Positions 23,391 through 32,737 of a DNA stretch of 64,000 nt are shown here, in pieces. This stretch comes from Clostridiales bacterium. GTDB taxonomy: Bacteria; Bacillota; Clostridia; Saccharofermentanales; Saccharofermentanaceae. Below the pieces are notes generated by a model that searched no databases, was not told the origin of the DNA, and saw only the letters and a list, made by a program, of their open reading frames with translations. The stretch spans positions 62,001 through 126,000 of the forward strand of contig JAFVAY010000008.1 of the NCBI GenBank assembly GCA_017480325.1, in the 5' to 3' direction. A program made the position numbers and the translations under genes. Position 1 is the stretch's first letter. Every line of letters begins with the position of its first letter.

Positions 23391-24575
23391 TTACTCACCC
23401 TTGAGGACGAGTGCAGGGTTGACTTCGGTCGTTCTTCTGACGGGAATCAGGCAGGCGATACCCGTTACGATCACCGAAGCAACGATGGTGATGGGAACGA
23501 GGATCGGTCGTAGTGTGATCGTGCTGTTGAATACGTTGACGCTTACGGCCTGGGCGAAAGCAAATCCCATGAACGATCCGATGAGACCTCCCACGGCTCC
23601 GAGCATCATGCCCTCTCCCATGAATTCCACCACGATGCTCCGGTCGGAGGCGCCGAGGGCCTTGCGAAGGCCGATCTCCTTGCGCCGTTCGGTAACTACG
23701 GCCATCATGGTCGTCGCCACGCAGATCATCATCAGCATTAGAACTACGATGGTGACGAGAAATACCAGGGATTGGAGTTTGGTCAATACAGTCGTCTCGG
23801 ACTGGGTTACTCTCTTTACGAGTCTCGGTGTGATTCCCAGATCACGGGAGGTGATGTTATCGACATAACCCGTAAGCTCCTCAGACGAAGCTGAAACTGA
23901 AAGCTCGCATACATCGTAAGGACCTTCCCCGGTAAGTTCGCTTATGTCTTCAAGGGACATGAAGATATAGGACTCTTCGTTTCCGCCGGTATCGAGTATC
24001 CCCGTGATCGTGAATTCTATGTTTACCGCATCGGCGTTTAAGCCTCTGTCAGGCACCTCGTCCGGCTGTTCGGGGTTCTCGATCGCCTCTTCCGAATAAG
24101 TCATCAGAAGCGTATCACCGATGCCGCAGGAAAGCGTCTCGGCGATCTGCTTGCCTATGAGAATCTGTCCGTTCGAAGACGGCCATTCTCCGTCTACAAA
24201 CCAGTACGGACTCGTCTTGCTTACGCCCTGAAGATCGGTGCCTGCGACTATGACCGGCTGGTTGTTGATGGTTACCGTCTCATATCTGTAGGGGGCGCAT
24301 CCGACGATCTTGGAGTCGGGTATCTGCGTCAGCCCCTGCTCGAGGATGTCGGAGGTCAGGCCTTCTTCGTTCAGCGCAGAAGCCATAAATATCATATTCG
24401 CGCCGTAGTTTCTGAACTGTTCTCCCATCTGGCGTGGAACGTCGTAATAGATGGTCGTAAGACCGGAGAGGATCGTCGCTCCGACCGCGATGGCGAGCAG
24501 GGCGATAAACATTCTTGAACGTCTTCTTATAAGGGAAGCCGTTATCATGCGAAAGAACATCGTGCGTTTCTTCAT
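23391..24575 (-). CDS. FtsX-type ABC permease
   Basis: A 394-residue permease of MacB/FtsX plan: one N-terminal helix (about 18-40), a periplasmic-type domain of about 220 residues, then three C-terminal helices with the block ERRKEIGLRKALGAS. It shares the operon and architecture with the neighbouring permease, and the two probably form a heterodimer on the ATPase at 22696. Such systems move no substrate through the membrane in the classic way but drive extracytoplasmic steps. Confidence 0.87.
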   Translation of the reverse strand: MKKRTMFFRMITASLIRRRSRMFIALLAIAVGATILSGLTTIYYDVPRQMGEQFRNYGANMIFMASALNEEGLTSDILEQGLTQIPDSKIVGCAPYRYETVTINNQPVIVAGTDLQGVSKTSPYWFVDGEWPSSNGQILIGKQIAETLSCGIGDTLLMTYSEEAIENPEQPDEVPDRGLNADAVNIEFTITGILDTGGNEESYIFMSLEDISELTGEGPYDVCELSVSASSEELTGYVDNITSRDLGITPRLVKRVTQSETTVLTKLQSLVFLVTIVVLMLMMICVATTMMAVVTERRKEIGLRKALGASDRSIVVEFMGEGMMLGAVGGLIGSFMGFAFAQAVSVNVFNSTITLRPILVPITIVASVIVTGIACLIPVRRTTEVNPALVLKGE

Positions 24576-24590
24576 AATGGCCTCCTTTCT

Positions 24591-25874
24591 TTAACGGCCG
24601 TGCAGGACTTCTGCAGGTTTCATCTTAAGAAGCATTCTGATCGCGGGGATGGATCCTGCAAGTGTAACCAGAATGATGAGTACCGATACTATGGGGATAA
24701 CGATCGGCTTCATCTCTATGGACGAATCGAATACGGATTTTCCTATTATCTGCGCGAACCCATAACCGACAAAGTAACCTGCGATACCGCCAATGACGGC
24801 AGTTATAAGGATCTCCGTTAATACAAGCGAGGATACGGCTCCGTCCTTGGCGCCGATTGCCTTCAGAAGTCCTATCTCGTTCGATCTTTCCATAACGCTC
24901 GCGGTTACGAGGTTGGATATACCCAGTGCGGATCCGAGAAGGGAGAGTATCGTAATGAGGATCATCAGAAGCTGCGTCTTCTCCATGATCGCTCCCTCTG
25001 AGTCGGCCACCTGTCTTACAGGTGAAGCGACTGCGTCCGGGATTACCTCCTGGATCTGATAGCAGATCGAACTTACATAAGCCGTGCAGTACCACACCTC
25101 GTATTCCGATACGGAGAGGGACATGGGGTCCCTTGCAGCTTTCTGTGCGAGCTCGTCGTCAGGACTTGTGAGGGCGGAGACTTCGATGGAAGAGATGAGA
25201 TCTCCCGTGTTTGCCAGCTCCTGGACGATGTCGAGATTGGTTATCATCTGATCGTCATCGTCTGCTCCGCTGTTATAGATACCGACCACAAGAAGATTCT
25301 TACTCGCGTTGTCGGTCGTAAGAGTAATACGGTCTCCGGCACGGATCCCCAGCGTCTGGGCAAGTGTCGTTCCCACCATGATGCCGTCCGGATTGACCTT
25401 CTCGTCAAGCCACTGACCGTCTTCGATATCCCACCAGGAACGAAGTCCTACTATTCCCGCATCCAGCTCTTCTCCGCTCGGAAGAGACAGATGGTGGTTG
25501 AACCACGATCCTGTAACTGTAACAGCGGTTCCGTTTACATCTGCCGTGGTCTCCAGGAAGGGAGCAAAGTCGACGATGCTATAGGTCCAGAAGATAGTCT
25601 TGATCTTTCCTATCTCATTCTCCTGAAGATATGAGCTTTGGATCTCGTCCTCGCCATCGACTTCGTAAAGATCCTCGAGAACACTGTTGTCCTTAGGCTT
25701 TACGATAATGTTGGCACCGTACGCTTTAAGTTCCTGATTGACCTTGTCTCCAACGTCAAACATTATATTGAGCATGGCTGTAGCGAGGGATGCTCCAAGG
25801 AGTATCGTGAACGCTATCATCACCATTTTGCCCTTCTGTCTTGTCAGGGCGCCTTTAACCATTCTTAAAAACAC
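24591..25874 (-). CDS. FtsX-type ABC permease
   Basis: A 427-residue permease with helices at about 15-37 and three at the C-terminus (VMERSNEIGLLKAIGAKDGAVSSLVLTE marks the conserved loop). It is 16 bp from the second permease and 15 bp from the DUF2318 gene. Order and family match Cj1661/Cj1662-type partners of P19 in Campylobacter, which is the main functional clue. Confidence 0.87.
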   Translation of the reverse strand: MFLRMVKGALTRQKGKMVMIAFTILLGASLATAMLNIMFDVGDKVNQELKAYGANIIVKPKDNSVLEDLYEVDGEDEIQSSYLQENEIGKIKTIFWTYSIVDFAPFLETTADVNGTAVTVTGSWFNHHLSLPSGEELDAGIVGLRSWWDIEDGQWLDEKVNPDGIMVGTTLAQTLGIRAGDRITLTTDNASKNLLVVGIYNSGADDDDQMITNLDIVQELANTGDLISSIEVSALTSPDDELAQKAARDPMSLSVSEYEVWYCTAYVSSICYQIQEVIPDAVASPVRQVADSEGAIMEKTQLLMILITILSLLGSALGISNLVTASVMERSNEIGLLKAIGAKDGAVSSLVLTEILITAVIGGIAGYFVGYGFAQIIGKSVFDSSIEMKPIVIPIVSVLIILVTLAGSIPAIRMLLKMKPAEVLHGR

Positions 25875-25889
25875 TGATGATGCGCCTCC

Positions 25890-27143
25890 TTACTTGAATT
25901 CATTCTGATTTGCTATGAGCTCGGATACGGGGATGTCGATGAGTCCGTCGTGCACCGTATATTCAAATACGATAGGATTACATCCTCCTCTGAATCCGAT
26001 GGTGTTCGTGTTCATTACTACGCCGCATCTTCTGCATACGATCTGATCGTTGCGCTCGTAGTATCCTGCATCTCCGCAGATATCGCAGGCATCAAGACCT
26101 ACGCCGTAAGTGGAAGAGCCCGGCTTCATTACTACGATGAACTTTACGAGTATGCCGTCGGGAGTGGTGTAACCGAACCTGTGAAGATGTCCGTCTTCCA
26201 CCATCTCGAAAGGGACAAGAACCGATTCTCCCTCAAGGATCGGATCCTCCACCGGGGCGGATGCCGGCTCCCTGTTGTTATAAGCATCGATAACGGTAAG
26301 GTTAACAACCGCTATGACTGCACATACTATAAAGAGGACGGCCCATCTTCTCATCCTTCTCATGCGGGCCTTGATCTTACGAAGCTGGGCCTTGTTGGAG
26401 TATTCCTCGGTTACTTCTCGATTATTAAGGATGACGAGGATAACAAGGATCAGAGCCACGGCCATGGAAGCAAAGATGAAATCCTTGTAGTAGTTGAGCG
26501 TGATCTTAATTATATTGAAGGTGAGGGGGGAGGACTTGATTATAAGCCTCGTCCTTAACACCTGAATTGCTCTTCCCGAGTAAAGAAGTGCGTTTACAAA
26601 AAGCGCACACAGGGTGAAGATCAATGCTTTGTTTTGATTTAATGAAGCAAGGCACTTACCGGCGGACAGTGCTGCCAGATAACAGAGCAAAGCTCCGAAT
26701 AACATACCGGCTATCCTGAAGATGAATTCCGTGGAGAAAATGGTGTTTCCGGACAGATCAAAGTTAAAAGGATAGAGGAATATGGTAGGAAAAATATAGA
26801 AGATTATCGAGAATATCATGAGCGAACCCGTTACATAGGTTGCTATCTCGGATATGATTCTGATCTTGTTTCTTAAGAGAGGTATGTTCGCTATTCCCCA
26901 AAGAAGGAAAGCGCCTACGAATATGCAATACATCGTGAGGTTAACATATCCTTGATTGATCTTGTTTGTGGTCTGGATAAAAAACGCCAGCACAATAGCA
27001 GCAATAAAAGATGCTCCTATGACCGCGTGTAGAATGTTCTTGCCGATCTTACGGAAATTGTTCTTTACGTAGGCATATATAAAGCCAATGGACAATCCGG
27101 CAATCATAAGATCTTGAGTCAGTTTAACGAAATACTTAAGCAT
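25890..27143 (-). CDS. DUF2318 membrane protein, Fe-S type, of the P19/FTR1 iron system
   Basis: A 417-residue protein with about 8 membrane helices in residues 10-285, then an outside domain. The C-terminal DUF2318 part (about 330-415) contains CDICG...CRRCG and RGGCNP. DUF2318 proteins accompany FTR1 and P19 in several phyla and are proposed to help reduce or hand over iron; the Cys motif fits metal binding. It lies downstream of a terminator after P19, so expression may be partly separate from FTR1-P19. Confidence 0.85.
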   Translation of the reverse strand: MLKYFVKLTQDLMIAGLSIGFIYAYVKNNFRKIGKNILHAVIGASFIAAIVLAFFIQTTNKINQGYVNLTMYCIFVGAFLLWGIANIPLLRNKIRIISEIATYVTGSLMIFSIIFYIFPTIFLYPFNFDLSGNTIFSTEFIFRIAGMLFGALLCYLAALSAGKCLASLNQNKALIFTLCALFVNALLYSGRAIQVLRTRLIIKSSPLTFNIIKITLNYYKDFIFASMAVALILVILVILNNREVTEEYSNKAQLRKIKARMRRMRRWAVLFIVCAVIAVVNLTVIDAYNNREPASAPVEDPILEGESVLVPFEMVEDGHLHRFGYTTPDGILVKFIVVMKPGSSTYGVGLDACDICGDAGYYERNDQIVCRRCGVVMNTNTIGFRGGCNPIVFEYTVHDGLIDIPVSELIANQNEFK

Positions 27144-27186
27144 AATATGTTCCGCTTTAATATGATTTGAAATTATCCCTTAAACC

Positions 27187-27221
27187 CGTAAAAGGGACCC
27201 GACCAAATGGCAGGTCCCTTC
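27187..27221 (-). terminator. Terminator between P19 and DUF2318 genes
   Basis: On the minus strand AAGGGACC pairs with GGTCCCTT around 13 nt, followed by TTTA. It could lower expression of the downstream half of the block relative to FTR1-P19. Confidence 0.7.
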
Positions 27222-27247
27222 CACCGGAAAGCAATCTGTTTTATTTA

Positions 27248-27880
27248 TCAGACTGTAACAGGGCCCTCATAGTTCCATGTGTGTGTTACAGAGATAGAAC
27301 CGTTGGGGAATGCCTCGTCGAAGGACTGAGCTCCGGGGCCTGTAAGAGCATCTGTGTGAATGAGGTAATCATTCTCAGCAGGGCTGTGAATTGTGATAGT
27401 AAGCTCATATGTGCCTGCGTTAGGAAGAACGATGTTAGCACCATAGTGAGGACCGTCAGAAGCAGCCATCTCCATGAATGTACCCTCAGCAGCTACGTTT
27501 CCATCCTCATCAACTACAGAGTAGTCAACTGTGAGGTAAGGAACCCAGGAACCGAGCTCATAACCGAAGTCGTTCTCGTTAGCGGCGATATCAGCCTCAA
27601 GATGGATATCGTAATCCTCAGCTCTTGTTCCGTCAGACATAGGAACAGGCTGGAAATAAACTGCAGAAACGTTCATGAATGCAGCTGTATCATCCTCAAA
27701 GATCGGGATCTCTGTAAAACCTGCATCTTCTTCCTCATCAGCAGCATCTTCGACTGCCTCAACAACATCCTCGGCAGCGTCCTCTACATCCTGAGCAGAT
27801 GTGTCAGAGCAACCTGCAAAAGCGCTGACTGCCATTACAGCACTTACTGCTACTGCAGCAAACTTCTTTGCAATCTTCAT
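27248..27880 (-). CDS. P19-type iron-transport lipoprotein
   Basis: A 210-residue lipoprotein (lipobox SAFAGC) with an acidic spacer, then the P19/Tpd iron-transport fold: FTEIPIFEDDTAAFMNVSAVYFQPV, DYDIHLEADIAANENDFGYELGSWVPYL, and GPHYGANI. Met and His residues in these blocks form the metal site in known P19 proteins. It delivers iron to FTR1 next door. The ATG at 27880 follows AAAGGAG and is preferred over one 18 bp upstream. Confidence 0.92.
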   Translation of the reverse strand: MKIAKKFAAVAVSAVMAVSAFAGCSDTSAQDVEDAAEDVVEAVEDAADEEEDAGFTEIPIFEDDTAAFMNVSAVYFQPVPMSDGTRAEDYDIHLEADIAANENDFGYELGSWVPYLTVDYSVVDEDGNVAAEGTFMEMAASDGPHYGANIVLPNAGTYELTITIHSPAENDYLIHTDALTGPGAQSFDEAFPNGSISVTHTWNYEGPVTV

Positions 27881-27953
27881 TTTAATTTCTCCTTTCAAAA
27901 AGAAATGTGTATTTTATTTATCTTTAAGCCCGCGTGAAGCAGGATTAAATTCA

Positions 27954-29360
27954 TTATTTGCCCTCGGCTTCGGTCTTTACTTCAGCCTTGATTTTCTTAG
28001 CTCTTTTCTGCGCTACCACGAAGAGAATTATCGTGATAACAAGAAGGATGAGCTGGGGTACGACAGTCTCGATGTGAGGATAAATACCGAATGTATCGAG
28101 AATATCGTTCTCGGGGATCTTGGACACGAGAGCCGAGATTACCGGGATGTTGACGTTCCAGAGGTTGACGGCATCGCCTTCGATAAGTTCCTTAATGCCG
28201 GATCCTAAGAAGGCTATGGACATAACGGCCATCAGGATGCTTGTGGCAAGGAAGAAAGGCTTCAAAGGAAGTCTTATGGAGAAGAATCTTATAAGGATGA
28301 ATACAACCGCAAGAACTACAACGGAAGCAAGTACACCAAGCCAGATAGGGGCATACCCGATACCCTGGTCCTTGGCATCCGAGAGCATGGGCTGATAGAA
28401 AAGGATTACTTCCGCACCCTCTCTGAATACGGCGAGAAATGCAGTGAAGCCCAATGCGAACATGGAACCCTTGGACACCGAACCTTCAACCTTGTCGTTA
28501 ATATATTTTGTCCAGACTTCGGACTCGGATTTGCTTAACATCCAGTTGCTTACATAGAACAGAACAGCCACTGCAAGAAGAGCCGTGATGCCCTCGATAA
28601 CTTCCTGAGAAGCACCGAAGGAAGCGCTCTGTTCCTTAAGTATGCTTAAGATCCATGCGGCGACAAAGCTTAATCCGATGGCGACAACGGAACCGACGTA
28701 AACAGGGCGTACCTGCTTCTTGTTTCCGGACTTGATAAGGTATGCGATGATACCACCGATTACCAGTATCGCCTCAAGGCCTTCACGGACCAGGATGATG
28801 AAAGCTTCAAAGAAGAAAGCTCCTGCCGATACATTGGTACCGGAACCCTCTGCCTGACCTGTAAGTCTGGAGAAAGCATCTGTGACAGGGCTTAAAAGCA
28901 ATGCATCCTCATAAAGCATATCAGTAAGCGTATCGCATGCTACCTGAAGGTCTTCCACAGTACCGCCGTCTCTTATTACCTGTCTTATTGCCTTGTACTG
29001 GAATTCGACCGCATTCTTTCTTGAACCGCTTATACGGCTCATCGTCTGACGCTCGAAGCCGCAGACCTCGTAGTAACCATAGTAAGCGTCCTGAGCGCAT
29101 TCGTAAGCGGCGTCGTTGTTTCCGTCAGTGTAATTTTGTACACAGGCTTCAAGAACCATATCGATCGCATAAGCGACCTCGTTCATATTCGTTGATGTAC
29201 TGTCAGGAAAATATACGGGCTTTGCCTCTTCCCATGTAGCATAGTGCGGTGTAACATCTCCTGCTGCAGCTACGCTCAGCGGCAAGCAGATATTCAGACC
29301 GAGAACAGCTATAGCGGCCACGACAATGGCTTTAACAAGACGTTCCCTCAAAGATTTCAT
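27954..29360 (-). CDS. FTR1-family iron permease
   Basis: A 468-residue protein with a signal peptide, an outside helical domain (about 35-165) and seven membrane helices. Both FTR1 iron motifs are visible: REGLEAIL near residue 192 and FREGAEVIL near 310. It takes iron from P19 on the outside. First gene of the FTR1-P19 unit, with its own promoter and a TTAG-N6-CTAA operator. Confidence 0.95.
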   Translation of the reverse strand: MKSLRERLVKAIVVAAIAVLGLNICLPLSVAAAGDVTPHYATWEEAKPVYFPDSTSTNMNEVAYAIDMVLEACVQNYTDGNNDAAYECAQDAYYGYYEVCGFERQTMSRISGSRKNAVEFQYKAIRQVIRDGGTVEDLQVACDTLTDMLYEDALLLSPVTDAFSRLTGQAEGSGTNVSAGAFFFEAFIILVREGLEAILVIGGIIAYLIKSGNKKQVRPVYVGSVVAIGLSFVAAWILSILKEQSASFGASQEVIEGITALLAVAVLFYVSNWMLSKSESEVWTKYINDKVEGSVSKGSMFALGFTAFLAVFREGAEVILFYQPMLSDAKDQGIGYAPIWLGVLASVVVLAVVFILIRFFSIRLPLKPFFLATSILMAVMSIAFLGSGIKELIEGDAVNLWNVNIPVISALVSKIPENDILDTFGIYPHIETVVPQLILLVITIILFVVAQKRAKKIKAEVKTEAEGK

Positions 29361-29409
29361 TTACAAATACCTCATGCATTAAGTTGTGGTTTATATTAAC
29401 TTACGAATA

Positions 29410-29468
29410 TTAGTTATAACTAACCAGTGAACAGATTGATTTATGCCACAGGCCTTTTTGAATGTCAA
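29410..29468 (-). promoter_or_regulatory. FTR1 promoter with TTAG-N6-CTAA operator
   Basis: On the minus strand TTGACA (29463-29468), 17 nt, CATAAA (29440-29445). The inverted repeat TTAG-TTATAA-CTAA (29410-29423, extended GG...) lies 16 nt after the -10, over the start of transcription. The same TTAG-N6-CTAA is found at the DUF4418 and feoA promoters in the same relative place. A DtxR-type or similar iron repressor is likely. Confidence 0.7.
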
Positions 29469-29495
29469 TATCGGCCATATAAAAATTAGCAATTT

Positions 29496-30173
29496 CTAGC
29501 CTGTGAGGGTTCCGGCGTCCATTTTATATATGCAATCTGCATAATTGCCAGCAAGCTCATCGTGTGTGACCATAAGCACTGCTACTTTGTCTTGGGCAAG
29601 TCTTCTGAACAGTTCCAGAACGGATCTTGTGCTCTCATCGTCCAGGTCTCCCGTCGGTTCGTCTGCGAGTATGATTCCCGGACGGTTTATAAGGGCTCTG
29701 GCTATTGCCATTCTTCGAAGTTCCCCGCCGCTCATCTGAGAAGGATAGCAGTCGGCGATATCTTCAATACCCACAAATTTTATAAGTTCCTTCGCATACT
29801 TATCTGCCTCATTATCCTTGTGGTACAGGCAGTAGGGAAGAAGGATATTCTCGGTTACAGTGAGGCTGTCGATGCCTGACTGTCCTTGAGGAACTATTCC
29901 GATATTACTGTTAATAAGCTTTGATCTTTCATTATCGGAAAGAGAATAGATATCCGTTCCGTCTAAAGTTACCTTGCCTTCAGAAGGTGTCAGAAGGCCT
30001 CCAAGCATGTTAAGAAAAGTGGTTTTCCCTGAACCGGATCTTCCCATTATGGCGATAACTTCCCCTTCTTTTATCTCGAAGTCTGTAGCCTTGACCGCAT
30101 AAAAGAAATTGGAATTGGCACTCAGACGAGGATATTTTCTAGATATGCTTTCTGCTTTAAGTATCATGCTCAT
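29496..30173 (-). CDS. ABC transporter ATPase (second FtsX module)
   Basis: A 225-residue ATPase: Walker A GRSGSGKTT, signature MSGGELRR, Walker B IILADEPTGDLDD, switch MVTHDE. It overlaps the FtsX permease stop by 4 bp. It is the second MacB-like ATPase in the block and is not a close copy of the one at 22.7 kb. Confidence 0.88.
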   Translation of the reverse strand: MSMILKAESISRKYPRLSANSNFFYAVKATDFEIKEGEVIAIMGRSGSGKTTFLNMLGGLLTPSEGKVTLDGTDIYSLSDNERSKLINSNIGIVPQGQSGIDSLTVTENILLPYCLYHKDNEADKYAKELIKFVGIEDIADCYPSQMSGGELRRMAIARALINRPGIILADEPTGDLDDESTRSVLELFRRLAQDKVAVLMVTHDELAGNYADCIYKMDAGTLTG

Positions 30174-31366
30174 TCCCTCAGTATCTTTCCCACATCTACG
30201 CGTGACAGGCTGTAAGCATTATAGGATGCCGACAGAGTAACTACGGCAACAGTCAGGAGGATCGTCCCTGCAAACAATAAAGCGACAGAGCTTACCGAAG
30301 GGATAAGGAAAGGAAGATTGAGCTTGTTTTCCAATGTGCCTGCGAACGGTATTACTACGATCAGAGCCAGCACGGCTCCCGTTACGCCGCCTCCGAGGGA
30401 AAGGAGGAATGTCTCTTCGAGGATTATTCGCGAGAGCATTCTGCGGGATGTTCCCATAACTCGAAGAACAGCAAATTCCTTCTTACGCTCGTTCATTCCG
30501 GAGTAGAAAAGAATGACGAGAACAAATATGACCAGGATCCATACTATCGCGATGAGAAATCCTGTCACGGAAGAGACTGCAGACAGACTGTCAGCAACCC
30601 CCGAGAGCATGCTTGTTGTGGCAACGGCCTCGACACCTCTTATATGAACATTAATATCTCCTGTTACCTGTTCAATGCTGTAACCGTCTTCAACTTCAAT
30701 AAGGATCGATGAGATGATCTCATCAGGATCATGTTCGGAAAAATAAGGAAAGCTGTTGGTCTTGGACCCTTCGATCATGAGCTTTATCGTATCGTAGTTA
30801 GCGTAGACGGCGGTATCAAGAGCCGATCCTGTTCTGTCCAGCTTGGCAACTACCTTAGATGTTACGCCAAAGAACGTTAAAGTGTTTCCTACGGAAGCGT
30901 TTACATCATAGCCTACAACTATCTCGTTTAATCTCGGAGAAGTGCTCGAACTGTCGGCTATCCAGGGCGTGATGATAAAATCCGTATCGGGATCATATCC
31001 TATGATTTGAACAGGCATAGTGCAGCATCCGGCTTTTGCTGAAGCAAGATAATACTGGACTGTGATCCTTTTTATTCCTTCCCTGGCAGATACTTTATCA
31101 AGATATGATCTGTCCATATAAAAGTAGCCCGGTACACCGTCCAGAAGGATGCTCTCCAGATCTTTCTTGCTCTTCGCCTCATCGGGTACAACGATTATGT
31201 CGGCCCCAAGTCTCGTCCTAAGACTGTTAAGGCCGGTTCGAAGGCTTGTAAGAACCATAGCGCCGCCGAGCATAGTGAAGGCAAGCACAGCGATAATCGA
31301 AAGAAGAGAGGCGGTCCGTCCGCTTCTTCTTTTAAGATTCTTGACAGGAAGCTGCTTTATATTCAT
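30170..31366 (-). CDS. FtsX-type ABC permease (second module)
   Basis: A 398-residue FtsX/MacB permease: helix at about 20-42, outside domain, and three helices with NERKKEFAVLRVMGTSRRMLSRII. The outside domain has CC at about residue 115 (AGCCTMPVQ). It overlaps DUF4418 by 4 bp and the ATPase by 4 bp. DUF4418-permease-ATPase is an operon with its own TTAG-N6-CTAA site. Confidence 0.87.
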   Translation of the reverse strand: MNIKQLPVKNLKRRSGRTASLLSIIAVLAFTMLGGAMVLTSLRTGLNSLRTRLGADIIVVPDEAKSKKDLESILLDGVPGYFYMDRSYLDKVSAREGIKRITVQYYLASAKAGCCTMPVQIIGYDPDTDFIITPWIADSSSTSPRLNEIVVGYDVNASVGNTLTFFGVTSKVVAKLDRTGSALDTAVYANYDTIKLMIEGSKTNSFPYFSEHDPDEIISSILIEVEDGYSIEQVTGDINVHIRGVEAVATTSMLSGVADSLSAVSSVTGFLIAIVWILVIFVLVILFYSGMNERKKEFAVLRVMGTSRRMLSRIILEETFLLSLGGGVTGAVLALIVVIPFAGTLENKLNLPFLIPSVSSVALLFAGTILLTVAVVTLSASYNAYSLSRVDVGKILRE

Positions 31367-31776
31367 TTCGCAGAGGTTTTCTTTGTAAGATCAGCGACGA
31401 CGGATATTGCCGCTACAATGGCGAGACCTGTGCAAATAACGGTAACGCCGGGTTTGGTGTAGAGGTTGCATCTCATCTCGCTCATCATGCACGTGTGCAC
31501 GAGATGCCCCGGAACGAGCGCGCACAGCACCGACAGAAGGAGGTTGGAGATGTTAAGTCCGGGTCTTGTGTTTCCTATGTTTATAAAGGAAAGCACTGCC
31601 TGAATCAGGATAACAATGCTTAAAGCGGTGATTACGTTTCCGGCGTAATGGCAGGTCATAAATGAGCCGTCTTCCTTGGGCCAGCAGGTCTTAAGGAAAG
31701 TGAGTGAACCGAGAAGAAGGACCGCAGAAAGAATTAAGGTCATTACTTCGGGGATGCTTTTCTTTAACTTATTCAT
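31363..31776 (-). CDS. DUF4418 membrane protein
   Basis: A 137-residue protein with four membrane helices. The family block TCHYAG near residue 43 and GHLVHTCMMSEMRCNLYTKPG near 92-112 (Cys, His and Met rich) look suited to bind a metal. DUF4418 often accompanies FtsX/ABC modules in Clostridia; function unknown. First gene of the second ABC unit. Confidence 0.8.
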   Translation of the reverse strand: MNKLKKSIPEVMTLILSAVLLLGSLTFLKTCWPKEDGSFMTCHYAGNVITALSIVILIQAVLSFINIGNTRPGLNISNLLLSVLCALVPGHLVHTCMMSEMRCNLYTKPGVTVICTGLAIVAAISVVADLTKKTSAK

Positions 31777-31815
31777 ATGACAGATTCTCCTGTGAGTATG
31801 TTATATATAACAAAG

Positions 31816-31847
31816 ATTAGCGCTGACTAACCAAAGAGATTCTATCA
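31816..31847 (-). promoter_or_regulatory. DUF4418 promoter with TTAG-N6-CTAA operator
   Basis: On the minus strand an extended -10 TGA-TAGAAT (31839-31847) is followed 8 nt later by the inverted repeat TTAG-N6-CTAA (31817-31830). A second perfect palindrome TGTTATATATAACA lies further toward the gene (31799-31812). Confidence 0.65.
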
Positions 31848-31857
31848 CATCGTCCGG

Positions 31858-32367
31858 TTAATTTGTTTTGGTGCTTATGCGGGATATTATGGCCCCTGTG
31901 AGCATTCCGTTTATGGCACCTGCCACAAGACCCGATATGAGAAGAACCGGGAGATAGTAAATGAGGCCGTTTGTTCCGGTAACTATGGCCGCTGCCGCAA
32001 GCTGGCCCATGTTATGCGTAACTGCGCCGCCCATGCTGACGCCTGTGATCGAGAATCCCGTCCTTTTCAAAATGCACATGACAATGAAGCTTAGAATTCC
32101 TCCGGTCAGGCTGAAGACGAACGAGGATGCATTCCCGAATGTGGCGGCGGCGAGGACGATTCGCACTATAAGGACAGGTATGGCGTACACGGTACCGAAC
32201 ATATATAGAGTAATCATGACAGGTATATTTGCCAGGCCGAGCTTAACGCCCGGGATCCCAACGGACAGTGGAATGAGGTTCTCCAGAAATCCGAAGGCGA
32301 AGGAGAGGGCGATCATCATGGACGTTACTGCAAGCTTTTCTGTCGGTGTCTTAACCCGTGACGGCAT
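31858..32367 (-). CDS. Gx transporter family protein (EetB-like)
   Basis: A 169-residue protein with five helices and GxxLGLANIPVM near residue 41. The family was once labelled heptaprenyl diphosphate synthase component I, but members resemble ECF-type substrate-binding subunits. In Listeria a relative (EetB) belongs to the flavin-based electron transfer locus, by memory. The start MPSRVKT with AAGGAGAA ahead is preferred over an ATG 15 bp upstream. It overlaps the NusG-domain-II gene. Confidence 0.8.
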   Translation of the reverse strand: MPSRVKTPTEKLAVTSMMIALSFAFGFLENLIPLSVGIPGVKLGLANIPVMITLYMFGTVYAIPVLIVRIVLAAATFGNASSFVFSLTGGILSFIVMCILKRTGFSITGVSMGGAVTHNMGQLAAAAIVTGTNGLIYYLPVLLISGLVAGAINGMLTGAIISRISTKTN

Positions 32368-32737
32368 CCACTTCTCCTTCATCGCTATTGGAAGCGATTG
32401 TAATAACTAACTCGTGTGGAACGCAGATTATCGATTCTCCGTCAGAAGATACCGGTCTGTGACGAGCGCATATCTCCTGCGGGCAGTCCGCATACGAGAC
32501 ATAAACTTTTCCGTCTTCGATCGTTACTTCATTAGTCCCGAGATCGGTTGTTACGGTAATCGTCCGGTTTTCATTAAGATCGTATCTTCCATATTCTTGT
32601 CCGGATACCGTAATTACCGCGAATTCCCCTTTACGGGATAGTAAAGGCGTGAGAACGGCGCATAAAGTGGCGACGGCTATCACCGCTGCAGCAAGAATGA
32701 TATCTTTCTTTTTGAACTTTAATATATTACCTGACAT
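32351..32737 (-). CDS. NusG domain II-containing membrane protein (EetA-like)
   Basis: A 128-residue protein: basic N-terminus, one helix (about 11-33), then a NusG domain II on the outside with the family core CPQEICARHRPVSSDGESIICVPH. It shares nothing with the NusG transcription factor beyond this beta fold. It is regularly next to Gx transporter and ApbE genes. The start MSGNILKFKKK lies within the apbE tail, which overlaps it by 11 bp. Confidence 0.82.
   Translation of the reverse strand: MSGNILKFKKKDIILAAAVIAVATLCAVLTPLLSRKGEFAVITVSGQEYGRYDLNENRTITVTTDLGTNEVTIEDGKVYVSYADCPQEICARHRPVSSDGESIICVPHELVITIASNSDEGEVDAVTG

Noticed and set aside
25950..26558. Plus-strand 202-codon frame
   Set aside because: Antisense to the DUF2318 protein; no ribosome site and no family features.
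27167..27937. Plus-strand 256-codon frame
   Set aside because: Antisense to P19, which is strongly supported.
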